Of a stretch of DNA of 64,000 bases, positions 1-9,367 are shown piece after piece (the stretch's first letter is position 1; every line of letters begins with the position of its first letter). The stretch is taken from contig JAJOZX010000088.1 in assembly GCA_023014485.1 (NCBI GenBank), positions 2,142,001 to 2,206,000 on the forward strand. The letters run 5' to 3'. This DNA is from Bathynomus jamesi. Taxonomy: Eukaryota > Arthropoda > Malacostraca > Isopoda > Cirolanidae. The notes under the pieces are model-generated. The model did not search any database. It worked only from the letters and a program-made list of their open reading frames with translations, and had not been told where the DNA came from. Position numbers and translations under genes: made by a program.

Positions 1-61
1 GAGGGATTATGTATGAAAAGGATTGTATGGTAGTCTAAGGAAGGTATGTTAGTATATACTT

Positions 62-1031
62 TTCAATCTTTCAAAGGTTCGGCGCGATGATTCCTCATTT
101 TATGAAGGTCAAGCTTGTCGCCCGTCCTCTCGAGTTGGCCTGGTGAAGTAGAGAATTGGTTTCTTGGACTCTCCACCTCACACAGCCAGTACTTCCTGCT
201 CATTGGGGATTGTTCTGAGCCAGGCGTCTAATCTTCTTTTGAAGATGTCCACTGCAACACCATTCGTGTTCTTTAGGTCATTGGGCAGCTGAATAAATAG
301 TTTTGGTCCTCTCACAACAAAATTATTTTCTTTCAGGGTTAAGGATGTTCCCTGTCTCGCCTTCAATTTGGGAACACGACACAGTTCCTTCTACTTTCCA
401 CCGTTGTTTGGGGAGTTAGGGTTCAGAGTAAGATTAGGGACTAGTTTCTCCATTATTTTCCAAGTGTAAATAATGGTGTATCACTCTCTTCTCCTTTCCA
501 GTGAATATAGGTCTAGTTCTCGTAACCTTTCCCAGTAATTTAGTTCTTTGCACCCATTGATCTTGGCTGTGAAGCTTCTTGGATCCCTTCCAGCTGTCTA
601 ATGTCTTCTTTTTTATAGGGATGTTAGGACCGAGCAGTATTCCAATTTGGGTATTATCAGGTTTTCAGTAGGAATCATTACATTCCTATCCCTTCGTTTA
701 AAGGTTCTCAATATCTCCCGTTATTCTCTTTGCTCTGTTTACTGCTATCTTATTTTGTGTTTCAAATTTCGCATCATCTGTCATTACAACCCCTAAATCT
801 TTTGCTCTGGAATTTCTCTGAATTTCCTGTCATTTGGGTATAATATTCCATGGATTTTAGGTCTTCTCTTTTTCCGTACCGTAATAGCTGAAATTTCTCG
901 GTGTTAAACTTCATATTGTTGTCTTCCGTCCACTTGTAGATTCTGTTTATGTCGGTTTGTAGAGATCCTATGTCTTCTGGGTTTCTTATTTTTCTACTGA
1001 TCTTTGTGTCATCCGCAAAGGATGTTACTGT
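62..1031 (-). pseudogene. LINE-1 copy A reverse transcriptase, C-terminal part
   Basis: Minus-strand frames match the second half of the reverse transcriptase of copy B (45442-46785): the FADDTK catalytic box lies right beside the transposon junction at 1031, followed by thumb and C-terminal sequence ending in the AWLRTIP-type tail near position 200. Small indels split it into several frames (for example 774-1043 and 178-366). The 3' non-coding part shares sequence with copy B back to about position 62, so the element end is near there. This is a decayed retrotransposon gene and not a host gene. Confidence 0.8.
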
Positions 1032-1279
1032 AGCCCTGTTCAAAAATCAACTTTTTCTTATTTTCATAGGTTTCTGTACTTTTTCCCATGCTTTTTGACC
1101 TGAAAAGGCCGAAAATCACAACCATTTTGACCTAGGTTGTTGGGAAGCATTGCCGCATGGAGCTTTAAGTTTTCTGCCTTGAAATCGGCCAAAAGCACCA
1201 GTTCCGGGGTCCCTTGAATCATGTTTTGCACTATAACTTTTTATCTAAACAAGATAGAGCAACAAAATAGGCACCAAAT
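1032..1279. repeat. Left terminal inverted repeat (partner 4165-4411)
   Basis: This stretch is the reverse complement of 4165-4411 with scattered substitutions and a few single-base indels. Both end at the (A)CAAA..AAATT region that borders the coding part. Confidence 0.9.
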
Positions 1280-1517
1280 TAAAGTGTTTTTAATCCTCTT
1301 TCTAACTTATACAATTATGATAGTCTTGGAACAAGAAATGGCACATTGGTACATACAAAGATTTCAGAAATATCACAAAATTCGTTTTCTCACACTCAAG
1401 GCAGACAAGGCGCCTTATTCATGACACAAATTTGAGATTAACATTTTGTCACAAGTCTAATCGATCAAGAAGTGAAAGCATTACATGATGATTAATTTCA
1501 TAATGACATTTACACAG

Positions 1518-4004
1518 TCAGTTGTTGAGAGTTTGTTTCTTGAAGCTGTCAAAGCGGCGTCTGTTGAACTCCACAGCTTGAAGGAGATAGTCCCTTTGCT
1601 TGGCATCTGTTGTTATGACATTTGCAAAGTCGCTCATCATCTTGACACCACGTTCAGCAATGTCATTCACCGCTTTCAGATTCTTAACATAGTCCAACGC
1701 TTTTCTGTAGTCCTCATTCTGTAGCCAAGACGTGACAGGTTCCAGAAGCCACTCGGATCCAATGTTCAGTGTGTCCAGCAGGAAATGTGATTCTGGGCCA
1801 ATGAGATCAACCAGGGTGGTCTTAGCTGTGACTCTCTGGAATAGAGGCTTTCCTGTTCTGAAGCTGTCTGGCTTCTCAGTGGCATGTAACTGGGCAGCAA
1901 TGTCGTGCTTCAATGTGTCACTCAATCTACTGCTGAACAGGGCAAATGGCACGACTTCCTGCGTCAGGTACCATTTGTGGTTTTCCATCTTATTAAGTAC
2001 TGCATCAGCAAGCTCTGGGTCAGTTTTCTTGTACTTCAACATGTCCTGGATTAGACTTAGATCATTCACGGGAGCATCTGCAGCAGACATTGACATCATC
2101 CATACAGGAGTGTAGAACAGCGCAAGGAAGGTGTTGAGTCTTTCCAGCTTTGATACAGTGTCTTCGTCGTACTCAAGTTGATCTGCAAACATCAGCATTT
2201 TCATGGAGTACAGGTTTCTGGCCATCCATCTGGCCTGATGAATGGCGCCTGGTCGACTCCAGTGAATACCTCGAGGAGGCGTTCCTCCAAGAACAATGAC
2301 TGTCAGTTCAGCCATTTCCCTGTAGTCGGCTCTTGGAAGCCTTTCTGCTGTTAGAATGTCTTGGAGTATTTCTTCACTGTTCTTCTTCTTTTCCTTCAGC
2401 CATTTGCTGTTGATAGCCAGCATCTTTGGGTTTTCCTTGGACAAGTCCGTCCAAACATCCTTCAGATGCTCAAACCAGGGATTATCTGGCCCCTTCACCT
2501 TCCCAAACAGCTTCTCCCAAACTGCTCCTACTAGGATTTCCAGGATGTGATGTCGACAGGCCAGATAAAACACCTTTTTGTTCAGCATTTTCTCTAGCAG
2601 TTTGGCAGCTCCTCTGTGAACTCCACTGTTACTGGATGTAGTGTCAAAAACAAGGGCAGTAACATTATCCGTAAGTTCCCATGTCTCCAGTAAATCCATT
2701 GAAGCCTCAGCCTGAGCTGTGCCAGAAGAATTGTCGATGACAGGTACTCCCAATAACTTTCCTTCAGTGTATGAAGGTGGACCAGACACTAGCACAGCTA
2801 AAGTCTCTGAGGTACTTCCAGGTTCACTGCCCAAGACATCTTTGAGCAACTTTCCATCCCAGTGTAAGGCAGCGTACTGTGGGGGGTTTTCACAAAACTT
2901 GGACATGTGACTCTGGCTGATATTATACCTGGACAGCATTCTGTTGCGACGTGTTGTTGAGGTTGAGATGACGAAGTTATCCAGATCAGCCCCTCCAGCT
3001 TTCAAGGTGGCAGAAACCATGGCAGTAACTTGATTGTCTGATAAACCAAGACGATCAGCTGTATTGCAGATGACATCACATTCCATGACCTTCCTTGGAA
3101 ACGTCAAAGTCACACTAGTCACAGTGTCTTGATGGTGAGAACATCCAGGACGAGGCTGATGGTAATCCATGTCCTCTGTGTTAGCGTCGTTGTCAGTTGA
3201 GTCACCCCAGGTAATGTCATCCACATGAACAACTGCCTCTTGTTCTGCTGCAGCTGTAAAATAGTACAACATGTTAAGACAGTAATTGTTAAGTACATGC
3301 TAAATATCGCAATGGAGTAAAACTTAAAACTTTTTGTAACGTTCAAAGTAATTAGTTTTACCTTGTTCTTGTCTATGCTGCAGTCTTTCATTCCTCGCTG
3401 CTTGCTGCAGGGATCTTGTCTCAAAAATCTTGTCATGACCAGACATATGACCTTTCCTCTCAGTCTTTTGGTCTTCGTAGAACCTGATATCCTCATCTTT
3501 CTTCTCTCTGGATAACAGTCTGTTGTTCTGTATTTCCTGGATTGCATCTGGAGCTCCTATATCGAACAGGCTGTCTAATTCCAGCACAAATGCTCCTCTT
3601 TTTCCTCCAGGGTTACTTGCTCTTCCTTTGCTTTTCACCAGAGCACGATGTTTCTCATGTAGTTTCATGAAGAGCTTCATTGCGTTGTACTTGGTCATTG
3701 TCTTGATCCTAGCCATCTGCCAGAATGGGATGATAGATTCAACTGTTTCATATGCAAGGTCTTGAACCATGGGCCTCCCTGCATTTTCCGGTAAATTCTG
3801 AAGATTAAGGAAATACTGGAACGCCTGTCTGTTGGTGGGAAGCTGGGAACCACTGATAAAAGCTGAAGGGTATCCAACCAGGAAAGTTTCAGTGAGAGAT
3901 CTGGTAGATGGCCCAGTTGACACCTGCCTGTGGACAGTACGTGGAGGTTCTGAGATATCAACTGTGCGCCCACGGAGCTCCCTCAGCTCCTTGCTTAATG
4001 CCAT
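1518..4004 (-). CDS. Transposase-like protein, two exons, ~792 aa (RNase H-like D-D-CxxH-E)
   Basis: Exon 1 is 3362-4004 and exon 2 is 1518-3253. The 108-bp intron (3254-3361) has a GTAAAA donor and a TTTTACAG acceptor, both in phase 1, so splicing keeps one frame of about 792 residues; the ATG at 4004 is the first in the frame. Candidate catalytic residues in the spliced model are D347 in HWDGK, D418 in VFDTTSSN, a CxxH pair at 447/450 (ACRHHILE) and E748 in AERGV. This arrangement resembles hAT and Mutator transposases. The N-terminal exon is rich in charged residues and has no zinc finger that I can see. The frame has no stop, unlike nearly everything else here, so the element may be young. 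Relatives lie at 27326-28680 and 48861-49440. A role as the transposase of this element is inferred from position inside the inverted repeats. Confidence 0.8.
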
Positions 4005-4074
4005 TGTGAAGTTGTAACTTGTAGATGGTTTTCTAGATTCTGATTGAGTTTCTGTTGTTTCCTGAAAAATGATA

Positions 4075-4078
4075 GATA

Positions 4079-4109
<31 letters not shown>

Positions 4110-4154
4110 ATTTATTTATTATTATTATTATTAATTATTATTATTATTAATTTT
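4075..4154. repeat. (ATT)n microsatellite
   Basis: Imperfect ATT/ATTT repeats inside the right end of the DNA transposon, upstream of its gene. Confidence 0.9.
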
Positions 4155-4164
4155 ATGCTCTTTC

Positions 4165-4411
4165 ATTTGATACCTAATTTGTTGCTCTATCTTGTTTAGA
4201 TCAAAAGTTAAAGTGCAAAACATAATTCAAGGGACCCCGGAATTGGCGCTTTGGCCGATTTCAAGGCAGAAAATTTAAAGCTCCATGCGGCAATGCTTCC
4301 CAACATCCTAGGTCAAAATAATTGTGATTTTCGGCTTTCTCAGGTCAAAAGGCATGGGAAAATGTACAGAAACCTATGAAAATAAGAAAAAGTTGATTTT
4401 TGAACAGGCCT
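4165..4411. repeat. Right terminal inverted repeat (partner 1032-1279)
   Basis: Reverse complement of the left repeat. An (ATT)n stretch at 4075-4154 lies just inside it. Confidence 0.9.
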
Positions 4412-6305
4412 AAATTGTTACTGTGCTGTCTCTGGTAACGTCCTCATCTATGTCAGTTAGCATGATTATGAAGAGCAGTGGAGCTAATACTGTTCCTTGT
4501 GGTGCTGAGCTGAGGACCTCTGATTCTGATGAAGATACTCCTTGTACTGTAACGACTTGCCGCCGCTCACTAAGGAAATTATGTATCCATTTCCCTACTT
4601 TCCCTGTTATTCCCATATATTTCAGTTTATGTATTATGATTCCATGGTCACACTTGTCGAACGCTTTGGCAAAGTCTGTGTATACTACATCATAGTTTTC
4701 ATTACTTTCAAGTGCATCATTAATGTTGTAGTGTTCCATTAGTTGTGATAGGCATGATCTGGCTGACCGAAACCCATATTGTTATCATTGAATTTTTTCT
4801 AAGTTTCCAAAAAGTCATGGATTTTCTGTAACTATTCTTTCAAATATTTTAGTGAGATGAGATGTAAGCGACACTGGCCTGTAGTTTTTGGCTTCAAATC
4901 GATCCCCTCCTTTATATTTGGACTATGTTCGCGCTCTTCAGGATGGCCCGTATTTCTCTCGTGTCTAGTAATCGCCTCCACATCCAATATAGGGCTCAGC
5001 GATTGCATTCTTGCAGTTTTTGATCAGTGTGGCATTCCATTTATCCGGTCCTGCCGCTGTGTGTGCTTTTAGTTTCCCTATAGCTTGTGTAATATCATCT
5101 GTAGTAAAGTCGAATTGCGTTATACTTTCCCCTTGTAATTCTTCTTCAAAGAACGCGTTTCTATTCCATATCAGTTTGTCAGTTTTGGGGACACTGAAAG
5201 ATGATTCGTACTGAGCTCTTAATATTTCAGATACTTCTGTTGGATCATCAGATAAAGCACTGTTCTTGTTTTTCAGAGGTCCGATAGTCGCATGGTTTAT
5301 CGACTTCCTTTTTGCAAAATTATTGAAGTACTTTGAGTTAACCTTTATCGATTCTATTGTGTCATCTTCTTCTCTTTCTGTATGCTCCTCAGTTAGCTCC
5401 TATATGACATCATGGATACCCTGCAGTTTATCATTTAATATTTTCCTGATGTTGTTATCTTTAGAGTTACTTAATTTTGCCGTCACTCTTTTTCTCTTTC
5501 GGAACAATGTCCTCTTTTGTCTCTCGAACCTGTTTCTCTTTCCTCTTTGCTGTATGTTTGGGACATGTCTTTCCACAATTTCCAGCGTCTTCTCCTCTAA
5601 AGTCATTAGCATATCTTCCGGTGTCTTGGTCTCGAAAATGGTTTTCCAATCTATTACTGCCATGCTGGATGCAACATCTTCCCAGTTTATAGCTTTGGAG
5701 TGAAATAAAAAATTTCGAATTTGCTGCTTTCTGTTGTTCGTGTTGTTTCCTTTCCTGTTACTTTTATATTGGTTGTTATTTCAATAATGTTGTGGTCTGA
5801 TATCATAGTTGGGGATAGTTCTACATTATCAATTAGGTTGCTGTTGTTTGTGAATACCAAATCTAGGCAATTGTTTTTTCTTGTGTTTTCTGTTATTTCT
5901 TCTGTTAACATAAATTCATCAGCCAGAGCTAGTAGCATTTTTACCTGCTCCTGGTCTTCCAGTGCGCCCCCCTTGTCCTGGTGCATACATATATTTTTTC
6001 CTATCCTTATATATTTCATGAATGGGAAATTAAAATCACCAGAGAAAACAATATTTGAGGTTGGAGAGTGTAGATCTTTTATCCAGTTTCTTACCTCTGT
6101 AATGGAATCTGAAGATTTTGAGGTTGGCGCGTTTGGAAGTCTGTACATTACAATTAGTACCATATTTAATTTCTCACCTTTTGCTGCTACACATTCTACG
6201 TAGCTGTTTGAGGTACTTATAGTCATTTCTGCCATATGCCTTTCGCTTGTGTAAATAGCACATCCTCCTTTACGTCTCACTGTTCTGGCGGCTCGGAGTA
6301 TGTTA
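4412..6305 (-). pseudogene. LINE-1 copy A: endonuclease C-terminal part and N-terminal reverse transcriptase
   Basis: The endonuclease half (5687-6305) shows a GDFNFP motif and a SDHNII motif, the two conserved metal/phosphate-site blocks of AP-type endonucleases. Below it, 5400-5663 and 4780-5390 match the linker and N-terminal reverse transcriptase of copy B, including GKLKAH..AGPDKWN. The palm sequence TDFAKAFDK and the SAPQGTVL loop are in 4410-4739. Frameshifts occur between blocks. The frame stops at 4411 because the DNA transposon has inserted just before FADD. Confidence 0.82.
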
Positions 6306-6344
6306 TCTAATATACTATTTCAGAAATGAAGCCTTATATATATA

Positions 6345-6545
6345 TATGTAACAGTTTTTTTGCGCACACCTACAGGTCGCTACAATTGGTGTAGAACAAT
6401 GCGGTTTTCACCATTCGATGCGTCTTTTTATTGTGCAGTGCCCATGCTAAAAAAAAATCCCTAACATAAATTCTTCCCCCCCCTTTTAGGGGTACAGTTC
6501 TTCCCATTTCTTCATTTTTAATCATAATTTTGGCACAAAATGGGG
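6345..6545 (+). repeat. Helitron internal block, shared with two other copies
   Basis: This 200-bp block recurs inverted at 21236-21450 and 22650-22855. It includes GCGCACACCTACAGG and a CCCCTTTTAGGGG inverted repeat. Its function is unknown. It always lies next to the (TA)n tract near the Helitron 5' end. Confidence 0.85.
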
Positions 6546-6608
6546 GAGGGGTGGGGTAATGGGGGAGGGGGTGGGGTTAATGGGGAAACTCAGAAAAATA
6601 GATGCGAT

Positions 6609-7497
6609 ATATATATCTACAGATCTACAGAAGCTAAGGCTAACAAAGACCCTAAGATCCACTCTAAGGCTAGCCCGAGAGAAAGGAGAGAGTAGGGGGT
6701 TAAGAGAAGAGAGGAGAATAAGGGGTTAAGTAAGGAGCAACACCTATCATTCGTGGGTTAACATTCATTCAGAAAAAGAGGGAAAAAGTCTCACCATCAT
6801 CATCCGCCGGCCACTGCCGACAAGTCAGAAAAATAGTCGGAGAATATAGGAGAGGGGTGAAAGATGAAAAGAAGTAAAATAAGAACGCTTACAAACCATG
6901 CAAACACAGTCTTAACTCACTGTCATACCATGCAAACTACAAACATGCAAGAAAAGAGTTAGAGACATGCAAAGTAAGGAGGATAAGAAAAAAAAAAAAA
7001 GTAGGTAAAGTTAAACAAAAAGTGGGTTAGTTTACGCTATGAGCTACATCTACATTCGTGTTAGTCTAATTTTTTTTTTTTTTTTTTTTTTTTTTATTGC
7101 TGGCATCACGCTGGCATGTCACAAGCTGGCATTCATCGTCAACAGACTCATCCCCGAGCACCACCACCAGAGCTCCTGTTGTTAACTTTCTTTTTTAATT
7201 TTAAACAACGTTAATATTTTTAAAATGTCTGTCAAGACGGTTCTTAAACACATTAACGCTGGTAGAATGAACGACTGACGCGGGAAGATTATTCCATTTA
7301 TCAATTACTTTAAACGTAAAGAAGTTTTTAGCGATATTAGTAATGAAACGTCTGCCACGCAACTTGAATCCGTTATTGCGAGTATTACTATTATCGAAAG
7401 TGAACAATTTGTCAAAATTTACGTTATCGATGTTATTAACGATTTTGAAAACTTCAATAAGCTCCCCCCTTAATCTCCTTTGCAAGGTGCCAGCCCC
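6609..7497 (-). pseudogene. LINE-2 3' fragment inside Helitron H1
   Basis: The minus-strand reading 7201-7485 (94 aa) matches the C-terminal end of the LINE-2 reverse transcriptase at 29740-30000, including the RGRRFITNIAKNFFTFK block. The flanking 3' non-coding part down to the CTTCTGTAGATCTGTAGA end matches 29101-29700. It contains a poly-T run at 7069-7095. It is either an insertion into the Helitron or captured sequence; copy H3 lacks most of it. Confidence 0.85.
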
Positions 7498-7690
7498 CTT
7501 CCCCCCTTGGGGGTAATGGGGGAAGGGTGGGGGTAAATGGGGGAGAGGGGTGGGGTAATGGGGGAGGGGGTGGGGTTAATGGGGAACTCAGAAAAAAATT
7601 TGGTGGGGTAAATGGGAGAGAGGGGTGGGGGAGGGGGTATTGGGGGAGAGGGGTGTGGTAATGGGGGAGGGGGTGGGGTTAATGAGGAAA
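7498..7690. repeat. G-rich low-complexity array in Helitron H1
   Basis: Repeats of GGGGGTAATGGGGGAGGGG and near variants. The same array on the opposite strand occurs at 22290-22400 and 40960-41050 in related elements. Confidence 0.9.
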
Positions 7691-7803
7691 CTCAGAAAAA
7701 AAATGATAACCAACATCGATTCCGGTCAGGAAGATCATGCTTATCACAACTAATGGAACACTATAACAATATTATTGATGCACTCGAAACAATGAAAACT
7801 ATG
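7690..7803 (+). pseudogene. Captured LINE-1 reverse transcriptase fragment
   Basis: On the plus strand it reads like the start of the LINE-1 reverse transcriptase (DNQHRFRSGRSCLSQLMEHY, then NNIIDALE). The same fragment with the same borders is in Helitron H3 at 22185-22290. It was therefore part of the Helitron before both copies spread. Confidence 0.85.
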
Positions 7804-7849
7804 ATTTGGCGGGCCGCAGGGCCCCCAATTACTGTCGGTTCAGTTATTT

Positions 7850-7985
7850 GGTCAATAAAACTATAGAAATGAACGCAGTCATGAAAATCTTAGGCTTCAA
7901 ATCCGAGCTCATTGTATTAAGATTTGTGAAGCTTTAGATTTTTATGGCTGCGTTCTTTTCTGTAGTTTTATTGAATGAATAATTG
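7850..7985. repeat. Palindromic ~135-bp module of the Helitron family
   Basis: Left and right halves are inverted copies (AATAAAACTATAGAAA ... TTCTGTAGTTTTATT) around a GAGCTC centre. It is also present at 22010-22130, twice at 19850-20145, and in part at 40858-41100. Confidence 0.8.
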
Positions 7986-8151
7986 GTTTGCCAGTAACTG
8001 GAAGGCCGCAGGCACCCCAATTACTGAGGCCCAAGGTGAGAGGAATAGGAATGATATCCAGATAAAGGGCTACTGATGTTCAAAATAAAATACGCCGTAG
8101 GCCCACAATTCAGCCGAAGCACCGCAGATCTAGCAAAATCCTTTTGCTAGT

Positions 8152-8393
8152 ATTTGTCAATTTGTATTTCTTTTTTGTCAACACAGAACTCACAGTTCAC
8201 AGTTCGCCTGGCAATCCTTTAGATGAGTTTCCGTGAAGCATGTAAAGTCTGCTCCGGCTTCTTGCACGAGTCTTTTCCGGTATAAAACTTTCTCCGAGGA
8301 ATGATTTGATTTAAGGTCCTGAATGTTGGCTAGGATTATTTTTATTTTTTCTCTATCGTTTTCGCATACAGGTGGTTCCGACTCGTTTTCCAA
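8152..8393 (-). pseudogene. LINE-1 copy A endonuclease N-terminus
   Basis: The minus-strand frame from 8393 has ILANIQDLKSNHSSEK, then GADFTCFTETHLKD. This is the start of an AP-type endonuclease: the N of the ANIQ block and the E of TETHL are the expected active-site residues. A small frame change follows CQANCEL, after which the sequence runs into the Helitron end at 8150 and resumes at 6305. Confidence 0.8.
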
Positions 8394-8518
8394 TGGTGGT
8401 GCCAGTATCGTTGCCTTGTGGTCCTCCGAGAATTTGCTTCTTTCTATCTTTGTCGGTACCTGTTATCCCGATAACGCATGAAGTGTCTTTGTGCGTGCCT
8501 TCTGTCCGGCTTTCGGAT

Positions 8519-8955
8519 TCATATATTTGTCAGTTGACTTTTTATTTGCTGGATAGTATTTAGCAGCTGAATTGTGTTGGCTACGTCTAAAAAATTTGTA
8601 TCCTTCTTTGATGTTCGTTTTTCCTGTTCACCCGTTGCGTTCCTTTGAGGGTGGTCGTAACGGCATTTTTGTCCGTATTTGCACCTCCCATATCTTGCAG
8701 ACGTGTTGCAGACAGTAAGATGGTGGAAGTTGCACTTCTTTTCAAATTTGCAGTATCCACTTGTGTAGTGTGTGTTACATAATGTCGGATGTGCATAGAT
8801 GAATTGTACACCCCGATATCTGCAGTTCCTTTTTGCGTAGTATTTACATACTGTATTTTCTACGCTTCTACTTCTTGTTATCCTATTATTTTCAATGTTC
8901 TTAATTTTGGTATTATCAGTATTTTTCTTTGGCTGTTTATTTCTTACACGTTTCG
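8519..8955 (-). pseudogene. LINE-1 ORF1 with tandem CCCH zinc fingers
   Basis: An open minus-strand frame of about 145 codons lacking an ATG (its 5' end is cut by the (TA)n tract). It contains two canonical C-x8-C-x5-C-x3-H fingers, CNTHYTSGYCKFEKKCNFHH and CNTSARYGRCKYGQKCRYDH, and a degenerate one before them (CKYYAKRNCRYR). A TAA/TGA-type stop follows a short tail with heptad-like leucines. CCCH fingers normally bind RNA. The position just before the endonuclease makes this ORF1, probably the RNA-binding protein of the element. It has no start codon, so a simple ATG-based gene search would miss it. Confidence 0.75.

Positions 8956-8958
<3 letters not shown>

Positions 8959-8994
<36 letters not shown>
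8959..8994. repeat. (TA)n microsatellite
   Basis: A pure TA tract between the LINE-1 5' end and the SINE pair. Confidence 0.97.
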
Positions 8995-8997
<3 letters not shown>

Positions 8998-9325
8998 TTT
9001 AACTGCAATGACCACGCAGTATATAAATGAATAGAAACGACATAAGTATTAAGGAACGTCTCTGCACACGAGGAAGAGAAATCACGAATAAATGAAAAAT
9101 GAGGCGAACCGCCCGGGAATCGAACCCAGGGCCTTCCAATTGCCCTATGTAGGAGAATTTCGATTTGTGAATGATCGAGGTCCGTAGTGTAATGGTAGCG
9201 CATCCAACCGGCAATTGGAAGGCCCTGGGTTCGATTCCCGGGCGGTTCGCTTCATTTTTCATTTATTCGTGATTTCTCTTCCTCGTGTGCAGAGACGTTC
9301 CTTAATACTTATGTCGTTTCTATTC

Positions 9326-9326
<1 letters not shown>
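8995..9326. mobile_element. Inverted pair of tRNA-derived SINE sequences bounded by (TA)n
   Basis: 9025-9147 and 9206-9326 are inverted repeats, separated by a short spacer. The right half has a full tRNA-like head (about 9178-9252) with an A box TAGTGTAATGG and a B box GGTTCGATTCC, then a non-tRNA tail ending GTCGTTTCTATTCA before TA repeats. The left half has only the B-box side of the tRNA part. Internal pol III promoter boxes suggest a SINE. The inverted arrangement between TA tracts mimics the PLE pairs at 16118 and 22871. Confidence 0.75.
9178..9252 (+). other. tRNA-like SINE head (A and B boxes)
   Basis: A 5-bp TCCAA/TTGGA stem could form the anticodon arm and CTGGG/CCCGG the T arm, with GGC at the anticodon place. 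The acceptor stem does not pair, so it is a tRNA-related promoter and not a working tRNA gene. Confidence 0.65.

Positions 9327-9367
<41 letters not shown>
9327..9367. repeat. (TA)n microsatellite
   Basis: TA repeats with one CA interruption, between the SINE pair and the foldback. Confidence 0.95.

Larger units (their letters stand above)
1032..4411 (-). mobile_element. DNA transposon with ~247-bp terminal inverted repeats and 9-bp target duplication
   Basis: Terminal inverted repeats 1032-1279 and 4165-4411 are about 90% identical by eye; the outer ends read AGCCCTGTTC and, reversed, AGGCCTGTTC. The direct repeat TGTTACTGT (9 bp) lies at 1023-1031 and 4416-4424, with four extra bases between the right inverted repeat and the right copy. 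LINE-1 copy B shows the unoccupied site with this sequence once. The element carries one spliced gene of two exons on the minus strand. Long inverted repeats plus a 9-bp duplication recall Mutator-like elements, while the protein has hAT-like spacing of D, D, CxxH and E. I cannot name the superfamily. Confidence 0.88.
6306..8150 (+). mobile_element. Helitron-like non-autonomous element H1
   Basis: It starts with TCTAATATACTATTTCAG and ends with CTTTTGCTAG, and sits between A (6305) and T (8151). TC start, CTRR end and A|T target are the Helitron rules. Deleting it rejoins the LINE-1 endonuclease frame precisely. No helicase or Rep gene is present. The inside is a patchwork: a conserved 200-bp block shared with 21236-21450 and 22650-22855, a LINE-2 3' fragment, G-rich arrays, a LINE-1 fragment and a palindromic module. 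Other copies carry an ATCGGCGCG-type hairpin before the 3' end; in this copy the hairpin is deleted (after 8139). Confidence 0.85.
62..8958 (-). mobile_element. LINE-1 copy A (CR1/jockey-type non-LTR retrotransposon), interrupted
   Basis: A single non-LTR retrotransposon read on the minus strand. From its 5' end it has an ORF1 with CCCH zinc fingers (8519-8955), an AP-type endonuclease (8152-8393, continued at 5687-6305) and a reverse transcriptase (4412-5700, continued at 62-1031). It is broken by a DNA transposon (1032-4411) and a Helitron (6306-8150). Removing the Helitron rejoins the endonuclease frame exactly. The better copy at 45400-47462 gives the uninterrupted sequence across the transposon site. 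The 5' end abuts a (TA)n tract. Several further frameshifts and stops make it inactive. The assignment to a CR1/jockey-like clade rests on the FADD box and the finger/palm motifs. Confidence 0.85.

Noticed and set aside
2356..2641. Plus-strand frames within the transposase gene
   Set aside because: They are shadows of the 1518-3253 exon, which carries the conserved motifs.
7612..7866. Glycine-rich protein
   Set aside because: It is a reading of the G-rich array plus a captured LINE fragment.
9178..9252. Functional tRNA gene
   Set aside because: A and B boxes are good but the acceptor stem does not pair, and the sequence continues into a SINE tail with an inverted partner.
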